A stretch of 64,000 nucleotides of DNA from Heterostelium album PN500 (taxonomy: Eukaryota; Evosea; Eumycetozoa; Acytosteliales; Acytosteliaceae), in contig NW_008805068.1 in the NCBI RefSeq assembly GCF_000004825.1, positions 1-64,000 of the forward strand, in the 5' to 3' direction. Shown here piece after piece: positions 22,302 through 34,551 of the stretch; position 1 is the stretch's first letter, and each line of letters begins with the position of its first letter. A model generated the notes under the pieces. That model made no database searches, had not been told where the DNA came from, and worked only from the letters and a program-made list of their open reading frames with translations. A program made the translations under genes and the position numbers.

Positions 22302-24720
22302 ATGAGTGATGATAAACATAACCATGATATCAGTATAAATATCAATCTAAGTCCAAAGAAAAATACATCACCTTTAATTGAGCATAGAGGTCCTCCAATA
22401 AAATCTATGGATGAAGATCAATTAGATATACAAGAATTTCCAGGTATATTACAATACAATAATCTAACAAGAAATTGATCAAATATTTAGTTTATTTAAT
22501 CTAATATATATATATATATTGTATGTATGAAAAATTTAGTTGATGGAAGTGTAGGATGTGCATTTTATGGTGGTGGTATCAGAGCTGCCAGTTTTGCAAG
22601 TGGAGTATTACAACAGGTAGTGGGTAGACACACAAATGATACCAAGCTTGTTTTGTCATGCGTTAGCGGTGGAGGCTTTGTTGGAAGTTCTTTCTGCCAG
22701 AGAGTTGCTTTCGATCGAAAGTATAATCGAGGAGAAAAGCAAACTAAACGTGAAATCTACAGACAGTTGGATAAGGACATGAAGAAAAACATTGCTTACT
22801 GTGTTGATTTCAACAGTGTCAATGGATTCGTAGATTTCCTGGTTATGCTTGCCTTGGTTCTCGTTCAGATTTCACTGATTTTCGTCACAGTATTTCCATT
22901 TATTATTTTCCTTGTCGAATCAATGGCTGCTTTCTATCATTACGTAGACAATGATCACCGTTGGATTTTGGCAGTAGTCGGTATTTGTTTGGCCTTTACA
23001 TTTTTTGTTATTTCTCAAGTGATGAAAGTAATTGGAAATTGTGGACACGCCATACCATATGCTTTCTTTAACTGGAATAAAGTCCTTACATTCTTGGCTG
23101 CACTTTTCACGGTACTAGTAGGATCGCAAGCCGGAATGAATAGAATTGAAGAGGCCGTCGGTGATTGGGTGGCCGGTGCGATTGGTCTTTCTTTAACTGG
23201 ACTCTGGGCAATCATTCGTTTCCATCCATTCTTTTTCGTTCAGCAATGGATCGAAAATCTAATCAACTCTCTAACCGGATACGTTGCTATTCTTTCGATC
23301 TACGGTATCTTTATGAATTGGCGTTTGAATGACACTAGTATGCTCTTTGGTCGTATAGAATATACCGATGCTCGTTGGTCCAATCTATTATCCCTCTGCA
23401 TTGCTCTAATTATTATTTTCCCTTTTACCTCGTATGTTGCAGAGAATTTTATACATTTCTATTATAGATGGCGTCTCCAGAAATCTTTTTTACAAGACAA
23501 ACTACTATGGATGCGATGGAATCTTCGGTTGCCCTGGAACACGTTTCACAGACCTCGATGACTCTGCTTCATACATCAGCACCATGACAGCAAACCTGTG
23601 GCAACTGAAACCCGGTGGAGCATCTACCTCATCGATATCGATTGGAAAATCACTTCCAGATATCGAGTGTAAATCCAGCAACAATGTTAATCCGCACAAT
23701 AAGATTAGCTATCTTCGTGGTGATACCACGGGCTTGAACACCGATCTTCAAACTGGTAGAATGCGTGACATTGAGCTATCGTTTGCAATGGTAAACTCTG
23801 GTGCATCTTTAACATCGACATTTGGTTCCGATACAAAATTCAAGTCGTGGGAGAATTTCCTTTCACTCTTCAATCTCGGCTATGGATCATGGCTAAACAT
23901 GAATTATCAGCGTAGATTCAAACTAAAGAGTTTATTAGTTAGTGCTGCCATGGGTATCTTCCCCTTTATCGCTGCAATTCCACATTGTGTAACTTCGATT
24001 AGAAATGATTATCCATGGTTAATTTGGATTCCAGGAGTTATATTGGTGATACTTTTCTTGTTGGCCGAGTTCAGTCCAAATCATTGGTCTTCTCCGATCC
24101 AAAACCCAATCGTAAGAATGTTCCGTGATTCGTTGGATATCCCTATTGTCGCCAATCACGGAGGTTTCATCTACCTATCGGATGGAACTCACTCTGAAAA
24201 CACAGGACTATTCGTTCTACTTGCCAATCCAGACATTAAAACCATTTATATCGCCGACGGATCGGAAGATCCAGATCGACTTTGCACCGACTTACGAAAG
24301 ACAATGGGTGAGGAGCGTGCCTACGGTTGGAATTTCTTTCAAGGTGATATACATGACCAGGAATTCCACGATGTAGAACGTGACTTGATCGATTTCCAAA
24401 GAGACAGTTCCAGAAGATTCATTCGTATGATTGCTAAAAACACTGAAAGATCCGTTAATATATTCTTTTTAAAGCCGATATCCAGTAAAAATTCAATCTC
24501 TGGTATGGCATTCGATTGTCATTGTTGTCATGGTGATTTAGTTACCATTAATTGTTGTGGTGGCCAACTTAGAATATTCTCGGATCTCTACGATTGGGCT
24601 TTTGGTAAATTCCCAAATGTTTCATCCTACTATCAATTCTTTACACCGTCAATGTACCAAGCCTACAAAAATGAAGGAGTGGACGCATTCAACGATGCTA
24701 TGAATTCAATACATAAATAA
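22302..24720 (+). CDS. Multi-pass patatin-like phospholipase (apparent one-base surplus)
   Basis: Two exons (22302-22443 and 22540-24720). After a 47-residue polar N-terminus comes the patatin oxyanion loop GGGIRAA (58-64) and nucleophile motif CVSGGG (Ser90; Cys replaces the usual first Gly of GxSxG). The other half of the Ser-Asp dyad, YLSDGTHSENTG (Asp595-Gly596), lies about 500 residues later. Between them are around eight hydrophobic segments. The frame changes once: HFYYRWRLQKSF is in the first frame and YKTNYYGCDGIFG in the next, across the T6 run at 23486-23491. Dropping one base gives exactly 774 codons (773 residues). A 49-bp intron ending CTCCAG could also bridge the frames but would delete the FYRWRL segment, which looks family-conserved. 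Likely an integral-membrane lipid acyl hydrolase. Confidence 0.87.
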
Positions 24721-24770
24721 ACCAATCAAAAAAAAAATAATATAAACACAAATGTACCATTTAAAAATAT

Positions 24771-24798
24771 AATAAACACAGAAAAATTCATATTTATT
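24771..24798. terminator. Facing poly(A) signals between convergent genes
   Basis: AATAAA on the plus strand at 24771-24776 serves the patatin-like gene, and TTTATT at 24793-24798 is AATAAA on the minus strand for the membrane-protein gene. The stop codons are 119 bp apart, so the two 3' ends overlap or nearly do. Confidence 0.5.
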
Positions 24799-24839
24799 AA
24801 ACTTTTCCAAGTACTAGCTCTCTAAAGTTGGTTGCTTTA

Positions 24840-27349
24840 CTATTTAACCATACTAAAATGTTGCTGTAGTTTTAGATATCCAATCTGTAGTTTATGACGT
24901 CTCCATAAGAAAAATCCAAATCCAGCCATAAGCAGAAGGAAGAGGACACATCCAACTACGATCAATGTGATCTTCCACCATGTTAATATATTCTTTGATT
25001 TGGAAGTATCTTTTGTAAGAGTTACAAAGATAGTGTCGTCAATGTACTTAAAGGTGTGTGCCATTTGATCGCCATCATTTCCCAAAACATCTGTTCTTAC
25101 ACCAGAGAACCAATTGTTGTTCAGCATCGTTCCATTGTATGCCTTAAACACAGGGTATAGTACTCCATACTGAATCTTATCGGTTATGAATTCAATCGTT
25201 AAAATACCTTGGATTAGCAACGAAGAGTTGAAGGAAGTAGAAACTATGCCAACCATTTCATTATTAACATCGGCATCGCTCTGAATAATTAGTTCACCTT
25301 CGCTTTTGACCAGGAGATTTCCTCCGTTCACAGCCAAACTCTTGATTGTCAATTGACCTGAAATAACTTGCATATCACCACTGCTGATATGGACAAGGTC
25401 AAACTGGCTGAGAGTGGTGGAGCTTTGGACCACTGTGTTTCCAACCAACGACAATTCTTTGCCTTCGAGGAAAGGGTTGATAGTACCAGAATAAAATACG
25501 ATCTGATTCGAAAGAAACTGATTCCACTCTGTTTCAGACTGACTGGACTGCATGAACATGATAGAGCCACCTGAGCAGCTGATCGACTTGAACCCTCCGT
25601 AGACCATGATGTTGTTCATCATGTAGATGGGCGAGTCAACATAGAGCGAAGCACTAGGCGAAATAGTGAGATCGACAAACGAGTAAAGCGTCGGGTAAAA
25701 ACTGCCAACAAAGTTTGAGCCGTAGAAAACCATTTCCAGTGGATGTGTGTCACTGAACGACAGGTTGTCAACGTTGATTTCCTTTAGCTTGTGGATACTG
25801 CTGTTGTGAGCACCACCCAGACGTAGCGAGCTATAGTGTGAATACAACTGCGTCGTAAAATAGTCGGAATGAATTTCCACAGAGCAATTGGTTTGTGCTG
25901 AAACGATGGTGAGCTGTTGACTTTGGATAACAGTGTAGCAATAAATGTAATCCGGACTACGAAGTTGGTTGATGTTGAGTGTGGTGGATGAACAATTGTA
26001 GTTGTAGATATCCAGATAACTATTGTTGCGCTGTAGAATATTCGATACTTGAAAACAACCATACACTCTTAGATATCCACCTACATCAACATTGGCTTCC
26101 GAAAGAGTGTAAAGGTTGAAGACATTGGAATAAGCTTGAAACTCAAGAGTACCACTCATCACATAGAGACTGTCGGAGCGCGAATCCAATCCACCTCTGA
26201 ATCTTGTTACTGAACCATAGTTATTGTTAATGGTTACACGGGAACTCTCTCCAAAAACCACATTGCAATATAAAGTTCCGTTTTCCATTTGAAAGTATCC
26301 GTCAATGTATACCGTCGAGTTGAAATCAGAGTTGATAGTGCCGACATAAAAACGTTCCGGATTGGTAGAATTGCGTACCATACATCGAAAAAGTGTTGAT
26401 GTTTATTCGGGACGCAATGAAACTAATGGTAGAGTTACCGACTGTGAAGTAATCGGCATTGAAAGTCCTGTTGAAGTAAGTGAATTTAATGTTGTTACCG
26501 ACAACCAACCTATTAAAATAGATACTCGAAGTATCGATATTATGGTCAAAGCTATCGAAAATCAAACTAATTGGAAACTTCGAGCTATAGATACTCATAT
26601 CGACGCTGACATAGGCATAGTTGTTATATCCTGCTCTGGGTGCTGAATGGTTATTCCAATTCTTGGCATCAAAGAAATAGCATGATGGACGGCAATACAC
26701 TGATGAGTTCCAATATGAATATAAAACTCTTGCTATTAAAATTAAAATTAAAAAAATTAAAAAAATTAAAAAAAAAGTCAATATATTGTTTTCTGAAAAA
26801 CTAAGAATTATTATCACTATTATTTTTCTACATACTGAAATTTTGATTAAGACTTTCAATTACTTTATCTTCTTTCTTGTTAAAACTATTGATTTTGTTA
26901 TTCTTGTTGTTATAGTTTGAATTTAATTGACGAAGTTCTAGTAGCTCTTGTGCTCTAATTGATTGTCTTGTCAATTTTTTAATCTGTATGGGTGTTGTTG
27001 ATGATGATGATGAAGAAGACGGTGATGATTTCCTTTTGAAACTATTTAAAAACTCTACTTTCTTTATATATTCATCATCATAGGAATCTATTGATATTAC
27101 TGTTGGTTTGTTGTTGTTGTTTATCCTTGGTGGTGATGATGGTAAAGGTAGTGAAGTTGATTTTGATTGTACATTTGAAGAAGGTGGTGAAATTGTGTTT
27201 GGTGGTGTTGGTATTGGTATTGGTATTGTTGTTGTTCTTGTTGCTGCTTCTGCTGACTTTTTATAACTATAATAAAGTTGTCTTTGTCCAGAAATTGTAG
27301 TAGTCAATATCAGCAACAAAATCAGCAATATACATATTCTACAATTCAT
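24840..27349 (-). CDS. Single-pass surface protein with beta-rich ectodomain (apparent one-base surplus)
   Basis: Two exons (27349-26836 and 26732-24840). A signal peptide (MNCRICILLILLLILTTTIS) is followed by about 150 residues of Pro/Ser/Thr and Asn low complexity, then a short Cys pair region (SSVYCRPSCYFFDAKNWNN). A long ectodomain of short repeating beta-type segments rich in Asn, Ser and Val follows, with many N-glycosylation sequons, suggesting a beta-helix or beta-solenoid. One transmembrane helix (WWKITLIVVGCVLFLLLMAG) and a short basic tail (WRRHKLQ) end the protein. The frame changes once at the A5 run 26388-26392 (plus strand); removing one base gives NTFRCMVRNSTNPERF and a total of exactly 802 codons (801 residues). 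No family name is assigned. Adhesion or recognition at the cell surface is a guess. Confidence 0.78.
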
Positions 27350-27666
27350 TTATTTGACTCGAGTATTACATATATACATAAACTAAAAATATATATATTG
27401 TTGTAGTCGTCGTGTGGTGTGGTGTTAATTTGTTTTAATATTTCATCTAAGATATATGTTTTTTTAAAATTTAATAAATAAAATAAAATTGAATAAAATA
27501 AATAAATAAATAGATTGAATATGTATATAACTATAAAATATATTTAATCAAAAAAAAAAAAAAAAATACAACCACCATTCTATTGAAAAGTGCTAAAAAT
27601 ATTAGTTTTGTTAAGAGAAAAAATTAGGGTCTTGCTTTGAAAGGTTTCACATGCAACGTGGACGTT

Positions 27667-27697
<31 letters not shown>

Positions 27698-28092
27698 CAA
27701 AATCATAAGTTATATTTGGGTGCTAATTTTTTTTTAATTTTTGAGATTTTTTTTTTGGATCTGATTGAACAAAAAGTTTTTTTTAACAAATTTGGTTTAA
27801 ATTCAAAAAAGAAAAAAATAGAACTAAAATATTGGGATGAATAGAATTTGAAATTAGATGAGGGATTCGATCAAATTTGAAATAACTAAATTTAATAGAT
27901 TTCATTGTAGATTTGTTTGGTTTTTTGTTGTTGCTGTTGTGGTTGTTGTCAAAATAAATATTGATTATTTTGGTATGTGTGCTGGTTTGCTGAGGTAGCG
28001 TTTGGAACAAACAATTGTTGGGTTTTGTCTCAACTGAGGGAACAAACTGATATTTAGCTGTGTGAAACCGTTTTCTTTCTATTTTTTGTTTT
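27350..28092. promoter_or_regulatory. Spacer with CA-rich element and 29-bp T run
   Basis: Next to the surface-protein start, GTGTGGTGTGGTGT at 27412-27425 is a CA-rich element on the gene's own strand, about 65 bp before its ATG, similar to GBF-type sites. Farther on are an A run (27550-27565) and a T run of 29 (27669-27697). The stretch 27783-28092 is the 3' untranslated part of the next minus-strand gene; an open frame there overlaps that gene's stop and is not convincing. Confidence 0.4.
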
Positions 28093-31000
28093 TTAGCTTG
28101 GTTGAAGATATTGTTGTGGTGGAATAACATAGGCAATCGCAAGTGAAAGCAAAAGGTAGAGAACCATTACCAATCCTAGAAGCGCAAAGAAATGTTTACT
28201 CGATGAGTACCATAGACTAGGCTGTTTCTCATAGACAATGGTACTGTCTGTGTTGGCCAACAATTGTGGTTCGCTTTGCTTGGTGAGTAGCTGCTTGATG
28301 ATCTTCTTTGACTCCTCTATTTCTTGTCTTTGTTGTAGATTCTCCATTTGTTTCGTCTTTTTCCATTGAACGAGGTTGTCGTGTAGCTGCTTCCACTTTT
28401 CATTCAGTCGCTTCATGGTGTCGTCGAGGTTTTGAGTTGCATTTTGGTATTGTTCATCATTGTCGTTTGATTTATCGATGAGTAAATCCTCTGGCATCTT
28501 TGGTAGTTTAGATTTCAGTAATTTAATGACCTGTTTAACTTCTAAAATGTTGTTGCTGTTGATGTTGTTGTTGCTGTTGTGTTCTTGTTTGTTTGATGAA
28601 ATAATTGATTGTGATAGATGATCTATGGAATCGATCATTTGTAATGCAAATTGTTGTGAATGGTTGATTTGTTCGACGAAAGCAAAGGTGCTGTCAGAGA
28701 AGAGTGAATGGAGTGTACGTAGTTTCGAGGAGAACTCGTTGATTGCCTGCTGGTTGGACTGCTGGTCTTGAAGTTTCCTTAGTAGCTCCTGGTTCTGGTC
28801 GGTGATCGACGATCGTTCAATCTCAAGCGAATCGATTTTCGCCTTGAGCTCGTTGATTTGGTCTTCGTCCTGTTGGAACTTCTTTTGATCGTGTAGCTGC
28901 GTTTGAATCAGTGTAGGACGGGTGTCCATCGACATCATCAGATTTAAACTGTCTTGAGTGACATTGTTTTGGTGTTGCACCATATATTGTTCTTCCTTTT
29001 GCTTCAGCTCTAGAATATGCTGATTGGAAAGCTGATAGTTCTCCTCCAACTCTTTCAATAGATTCTCCAGCTTTTGGTTGTCTCTCTTCAGTCGCTTGAT
29101 ATCTGTTTCTTTCTCCTCTACGGTCTTCAATGCATCTTCCTCTCTTTGTTGTATTACATCTTTTTCATTCTTTATCTTTTTCAATTCATCATCATCTAAA
29201 TAATTATTATAATAGTGTAATGTAATAATAAAACATGTTAGTAACTAACTAACTAATGATAGTTGATAAATTTAATCAATAATAATAATAATAATAATAC
29301 TTACTTCTTTGATTTCTTTTCTTTAGTTTATCAATTTCCGCTTTACTCTTATTATCTCTTTCTTTACTCTTTTCCAATTCATTCGATAGTTCTTTGTGTC
29401 TCTTATCAATCTTACTTAAATTCTGATTCTCTCTTCGCAGTTTGGTATTTTCCTCTTCTTTGGTTGTAATCTCTGCTTGTAGAAGATGCAGATCTTCTTC
29501 TAATTTTATTCTTTTTTTCACTTCGATATCCTTTAGACCTGCTTCGTTCTTTAATTTATTCAACTCTGACTGCATCTCCAAGTACTCTCTACTGCTTATT
29601 CCTGAGCCATTGACTGAGCCGTTGTCTACGAATTCACCGTAGCTCGGTGGAATGGAGAAGTCGAATCGTCTTGGTTTCTGTAGGTATCCAACACTCGAGG
29701 TGTTGTTGCTTGAGTCTGCCTCACTACCACCGTCACTATCATCGCCAAGAGTGATCGATGTTGTACTGTTTATTCGTTGCTGTTGTTGTTGCTGTTGTTG
29801 TTCAATATCTTCTACTTTGAAATCCATGAGATTGTTGATTGGATGGTTCTTGGTGTCATAGTCATCGACTTCAAACATGAGATCGGCATCTTCATATTGC
29901 GAGGTCTGCTGGAACTCTTGTACCAACTCTAGAAAATCTCTGTTCAAACAGATACCATTTTCAAAGGGGATACCAGAGATGATTTGGTCGATGGCATCGG
30001 TGTCGTAACAAGATAGAATCGATCTAATTTCCTGAATAGTAATGAATCCATCGGGATTCTCTTCGATTCTCTTGTAGAATTTGTTCTGCTCACTAAGTTC
30101 CTCGTCCGGAGTTGTTCTACCATTCGTCTCGAAATCCAACTGTTGCTGTTGTTGCGGTGTCATAGCAGGAAAGGCACCAACGATTAACGATGAAGGTCTT
30201 CTTGTAAAATGGGGTGATATCTGATCGATACTATCATCATTCGATTGGAATGATGAAGTGTTCACTGGTGTAGTTGGTTGATATTTATTAATATTATTAT
30301 TATTTTTGTTATTATTATTATTATTATTATTAATCTTTTGAGTATTATTATTATTGTTGGTATTAGATGTAGCAGTTGTTAATTTTGTTGTTGTTGAAGT
30401 TGCTGTTGTTCCAGAGTTTACAAGTGAATTGATATCCAAAGGAATGGAATCCGATACCTTTGAACCACTTGCACTACCAACACCTTCGACGCCAGACGAA
30501 GGAGAGTAGGAGTTGTGGTGATTAAGATGTCCACCTGGAAAAGTATGTCTCGAGTAGTTCTCTTTCTTTTTGTTGCTCAGCAATGCGATTGAACTGAGTG
30601 TTCTTGCAAGCTTTGAGGGGGGTGTAGTCGCACCACTATTGATAAGATTCAATGATGATATCGAAGCTGGATCGAACGATCTTCTATTGAGTGACCTTTG
30701 ACTTTGGAATAGCTGTTGCTGCTGTTGATTTTGTTGATGTTGATGTAATGTTTGAAAAGAAGATCCAGCTGGAAGAGATGAGAATAAACTCGAAGATGTA
30801 CTGCTGGCTGTTGAAGAATAGATAGAAGAATGACTGTTGTTGTTACTGGAATCCGTTGAGATGTCCGATGAATTCAATTCGGATAGACGCAACTCTGATG
30901 ATTTAAGTGGTGGTGTAATACCGGGATGTGTGGTTGATGAATCCAACTCTGCAATGAGTAGTTGTTTTGTTGGTGTATTATTAATACTATTTACTATATT

Positions 31001-31219
31001 ACTATTGTTATTGTTATTATTGTTGTTGTTGTTATTGGTTTCTAAATCTAATTTGCTATCTTTGGATATTAAATTATTGTTTGTTGTTGATGTTGTTGTG
31101 AATGATGTTAAAATGGATGTAGTTGATGATGTATTACTAGTAGAATTAATATTATTATTTGATACATTGTTTTGTTGTTGTTGTTGTTGATGTTGTTTAT
31201 TTGCATCTTTTACTTCCAT
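28093..31219 (-). CDS. Tail-anchored coiled-coil protein with EF-hand-like segment
   Basis: Two exons (31219-29305 and 29195-28093) encode 1005 residues. The first about 350 residues are Asn/Ser/Thr/Gln low complexity. A globular patch follows (EQNKFYKRIEENPDGFITIQ, EIRSILSCYDTDAIDQIIS), whose first helix-loop-helix resembles a degenerate EF-hand pair. From about residue 540 to 950 there is continuous heptad-rich coiled coil (LEEDLHLLQAEITTKEEENT; KRLKRDNQKLENLLKELEEN). The extreme C-terminus is one hydrophobic helix (FFALLGLVMVLYLLLSLAIA) with about ten residues beyond it, the form of a tail-anchored ER or Golgi protein. This resembles Golgi/ER tethers or nuclear-envelope linkers in architecture, but no family is recognised. 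Confidence 0.75.
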
Positions 31220-31296
31220 TTTAATTTATATTAAGTAAATTTAATATATATTTTAAAAATTACATATAATTATTTTTATTTTTTAAAAAAATTAAA

Positions 31297-31396
31297 NNNN
31301 NNNNNNNNNNNNNNNNNNNNNNNNNNNNNNNNNNNNNNNNNNNNNNNNNNNNNNNNNNNNNNNNNNNNNNNNNNNNNNNNNNNNNNNNNNNNNNNN
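31297..31396. other. Assembly gap (100 N)
   Basis: Exactly 100 consecutive N, the conventional size for a scaffold gap of unknown length. It lies in non-coding DNA about 80 bp upstream of the coiled-coil gene start, so its promoter is incomplete here and any gene within the gap would be missed. Confidence 0.95.
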
Positions 31397-32767
31397 TTTC
31401 GATAGATTTTTACTGATAACTTAAAGTGGTATTGTGAACTGACAATACAAAAATATATCACTACAAAAATTAACTAAAATAGAAGATTTTATGGTTGTGT
31501 TGTGTTTGTTTGTTTGTATTATTTTCAGATATTTAAAAATCTAACTCTTTAGTTTTTAAATAATTTGAAAAAAAGAAAATTACATATATTAATTATCAAA
31601 AAGTGCACTTGCGCGCGTTTATACAAAAAAAAAAAAAAAAAAAAAAACAAAAAAAACCAAAAACCTAATTGTTTGATTGATTTTTTTGAAACAAAATAAT
31701 TATTATAATTAATTTGTTTTTAATTACTAGTAATAAGGTTTGAAATCAAAACTGTTTGTGTGAAATATATTAACAAATGATCAATCTATTTTAATTTTAG
31801 TTTGATATATATTTAAAAAACTGATTATTAATGATTAGATAATAACAAATAATTAACAACTTTTCAACACTAGTTAAAAAAATTCCCTCCAAAAATTAAC
31901 TAATTTTTTAAAATTTTATCAACAATATCATATATTTTTAGTTCTATTTATATCAATCATATGAACTTTAAAGACCAATCGGAGATTGAAATTAATAAAA
32001 ACTACCAAATTTGAATTTAAAAAAAATAAAAAATTAACGACAAAATTTTAAAATAACCAAAGAAATATTATTGTGAATAATTTCTTGCTTTGACCAACAA
32101 TAATATTATATCACTCAAAATATTTAAAATATAAAATAGATAATTTATTAAATATCTCTAGAAGTTTCTTTTGAAATTTTAGTAAGAATAGATACAGTCA
32201 ATGCTGATCACAATTTTATTTATTGATTCTAAAAAATTTATAAGTTTTTATAGATTATTTAAAGATATATTTAAATAAAGCTTGAACTTTGCAGTCTTTT
32301 TACTATAGTTTTATTTTTATGACGTGTTGTTAAACCAAATGGTATCCAAATAAAATTAAAAATAATGCTTAACAAATGGGTTGTGACTATTCAAATGGAT
32401 AAGCACATAACAACCATTGACGTTTGGGAAAATTCCCAATAATTTTGAAAAATTAAAAAAATCTGTGAGTGGTATTGAAAAAAATTAACTGTTTTAATGA
32501 TAAAAAGTACCACTGAAACAATAATATCAGCCATATGATTTTTTAATACAATCCTCTTTTTTTTTTTATTAATTTTATTTTTAATGAATCCATCAAATAG
32601 TCAGGATTATTAATTCAAAACTGTTTTATACTATTTATTTACTTACATACATATTTATACTACTACTTATATAATTTAGTTTTGTTACTTTATTATATAC
32701 CTATTGTTGTATTGTTGTGTGTTGTACTATACTAAAATAAATATTTGTATTACACTAAAATAATAAA
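31397..32767. other. A+T-rich intergenic region right of the gap
   Basis: About 1.4 kb with no open frame worth reporting. It holds A runs (31626-31647), many TTTAAA/AATTAA motifs and, next to the following gene, a GTTGTATTGTTGTGTGTTGT stretch at about 32704-32723. Nothing else is seen. Confidence 0.5.
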
Positions 32768-34357
32768 ATGGATTTTGAAAATAGTGTAAATGGTCACCCA
32801 AAAGACATTGAGCGTCAAACTCTACTTGGTGACTATAAAGTAAAGAAACCATTGAGAGATACCAATCTTTTCAATGTCATAGTTCTAGGTTTTGCATTTT
32901 GTATTCTTTTTATTGCATTCTCTCCGACTCAAGTATGATATCAACAATTAATAATATCTGTAAATTAATTAGTATTAACATTTTTTTTGATCATTACTAT
33001 TATTATTAGAATTTAGAAACAACGATTAATAAGAATGCTGGTTTCATTTCATTGACAATCATTTATGCATGTTTGTCACTCTCTAATTTCGTGTCACCAT
33101 TGATTGTTTTAAAGGTCGGTGAGAAGTACTCACTGATTATCGGTACACTCACCTACATTGCATATATCGCTGCCAACATCTACACCAACACCATATTGCT
33201 CTATATTGCATCTGCAGTTCTCGGTTTCGGTGCTGCCATTCTCTGGACTGCCGAAGGTGCTTTTGTCATTCGTTGTTCCACCGAAAGTACTCTAGGTTTC
33301 CACACCGGTTTAGTAAGTCTATCCAAACATAACATTAATCACCGATCTCCTCAGTAATGCGCTAACCTATTTCATTTGTTACAGTTCTTTGCATTATTCC
33401 AAGCAAACCAAATCGTAGGAAATCTCGGTACTGCCGAACTCATTAAAGCCGGTTATTCTGATCGTACTCTTTTCATTATCTTGACGATTACATGTGCTGT
33501 TTCCATTTTTATTTTCTTGTTTTTAGGGTAAGCAAATTATTAATATTTAAAGATGTATAGTCGTGATTTACTGATTAATATGAAATTATTATTATTTATT
33601 ATTATTATCATTAGTAATCCAGATAATTCAACAGATGATAAACCAAAGGAGATATTATCAACCAAAGAAAGATTGATGTTGACTCTCAACTTGCTAAAGG
33701 ATAGACCAATCCAATTGTTGATTATTGCTTTGTTCTACAGTGGTATCAGTCAGTCGTTCTTCTTTGGTGACTTCCCACCATTAGTCGGAAAGAACAATCT
33801 CGGTTATGTTATGACTGTATTCGGTGTTTGTGATGCACTCGGATCAGTGATCATCGGTAAGGTCTCTGATATCATCGGAAGAAGTCCAATGATTATCTTT
33901 GCCACTCTCTGTTGTCTAGGTGGTACCATCTTTACCTACATCATCGACAGATACATCTCTGACCACCAATTGGTTCTCTATTTCGTGTGTGCCGGTATGA
34001 TGGGATTTGCCGACGCCGGTTACAACACTCAACTCTACTCATTGTTAGGTTCACTCTACCCAACCAAAGGTGAATCAGCTGCTGCCGGTAACTATTCATT
34101 CAATATTACAATGATCATTTTCATCTATACATATACTAACAACACAACAATTAAAAATAACATTTATAGTATTCAAGTTTATTCAAGCTATTGCATCTGC
34201 TTTGGCATTCTTCTACGGTCCATACACCAATCTTTTCCAAAATGTAGTGATCACCGGTTCATTGGTGGTTCCATCTTGTATTTTATTCGTGATCGTCGAT
34301 AAAGTATTCAACCAAAAGAAAACAGATACCATTCAAACAACACCAAATACTTATTAA
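32768..34357 (+). CDS. UNC-93-like major facilitator superfamily protein
   Basis: Five exons (32768-32932, 33010-33312, 33385-33527, 33615-34087, 34170-34357) sum to 424 codons (423 residues). The order is a polar N-terminus, TM1 (FNVIVLGFAFCILFIAFSPT), then LETTINKNAGFISLTIIYAC, the UNC-93/MFSD11 signature in which TM2 follows a short loop; GFGAAILWTAEGAFVIRCS is another family hallmark. A hydrophilic loop (NPDNSTDDKPKEILSTKER) separates the two six-helix halves, and the second half contains GKVSDIIGRSP, matching the MFS loop consensus. Animal UNC-93 regulates a K2P channel, and UNC93B1 escorts Toll-like receptors; for most members the substrate is unknown. Whether this one transports anything is not shown. 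Confidence 0.9.
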
Positions 34358-34551
34358 ATCAAATCGATTATTTTTGTAGTATCAAACACTTTCATTATTT
34401 ATAAATAACTCCACAATCCATTCCAATCGTTTTATCATATTCCATCTTTACATAAATAGGAGTATTTCAAATAAAATTTTAATTAATTATCTCTTTTTTT
34501 TTCAATTAAAAGTATATATGTACAATTATTATTATTATTATTATTTTGATA

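Noticed and set aside
23424-23472. 49-bp intron as an explanation of the frame change in the patatin-like gene
   Set aside because: It would use GTATGT and CTCCAG, but it deletes the FYRWRL segment, which fits the family, while a one-base surplus in T6 keeps it. Not fully excluded.
27783-28142. 119-codon minus-strand frame overlapping the end of the coiled-coil gene
   Set aside because: It overlaps the last coding bases and 3' untranslated DNA of that gene in another frame, and its composition drifts to A/T-only sequence.
31297-31396. 61-codon frame spanning the N block
   Set aside because: It exists only because N codons are read as open; it is an assembly gap.
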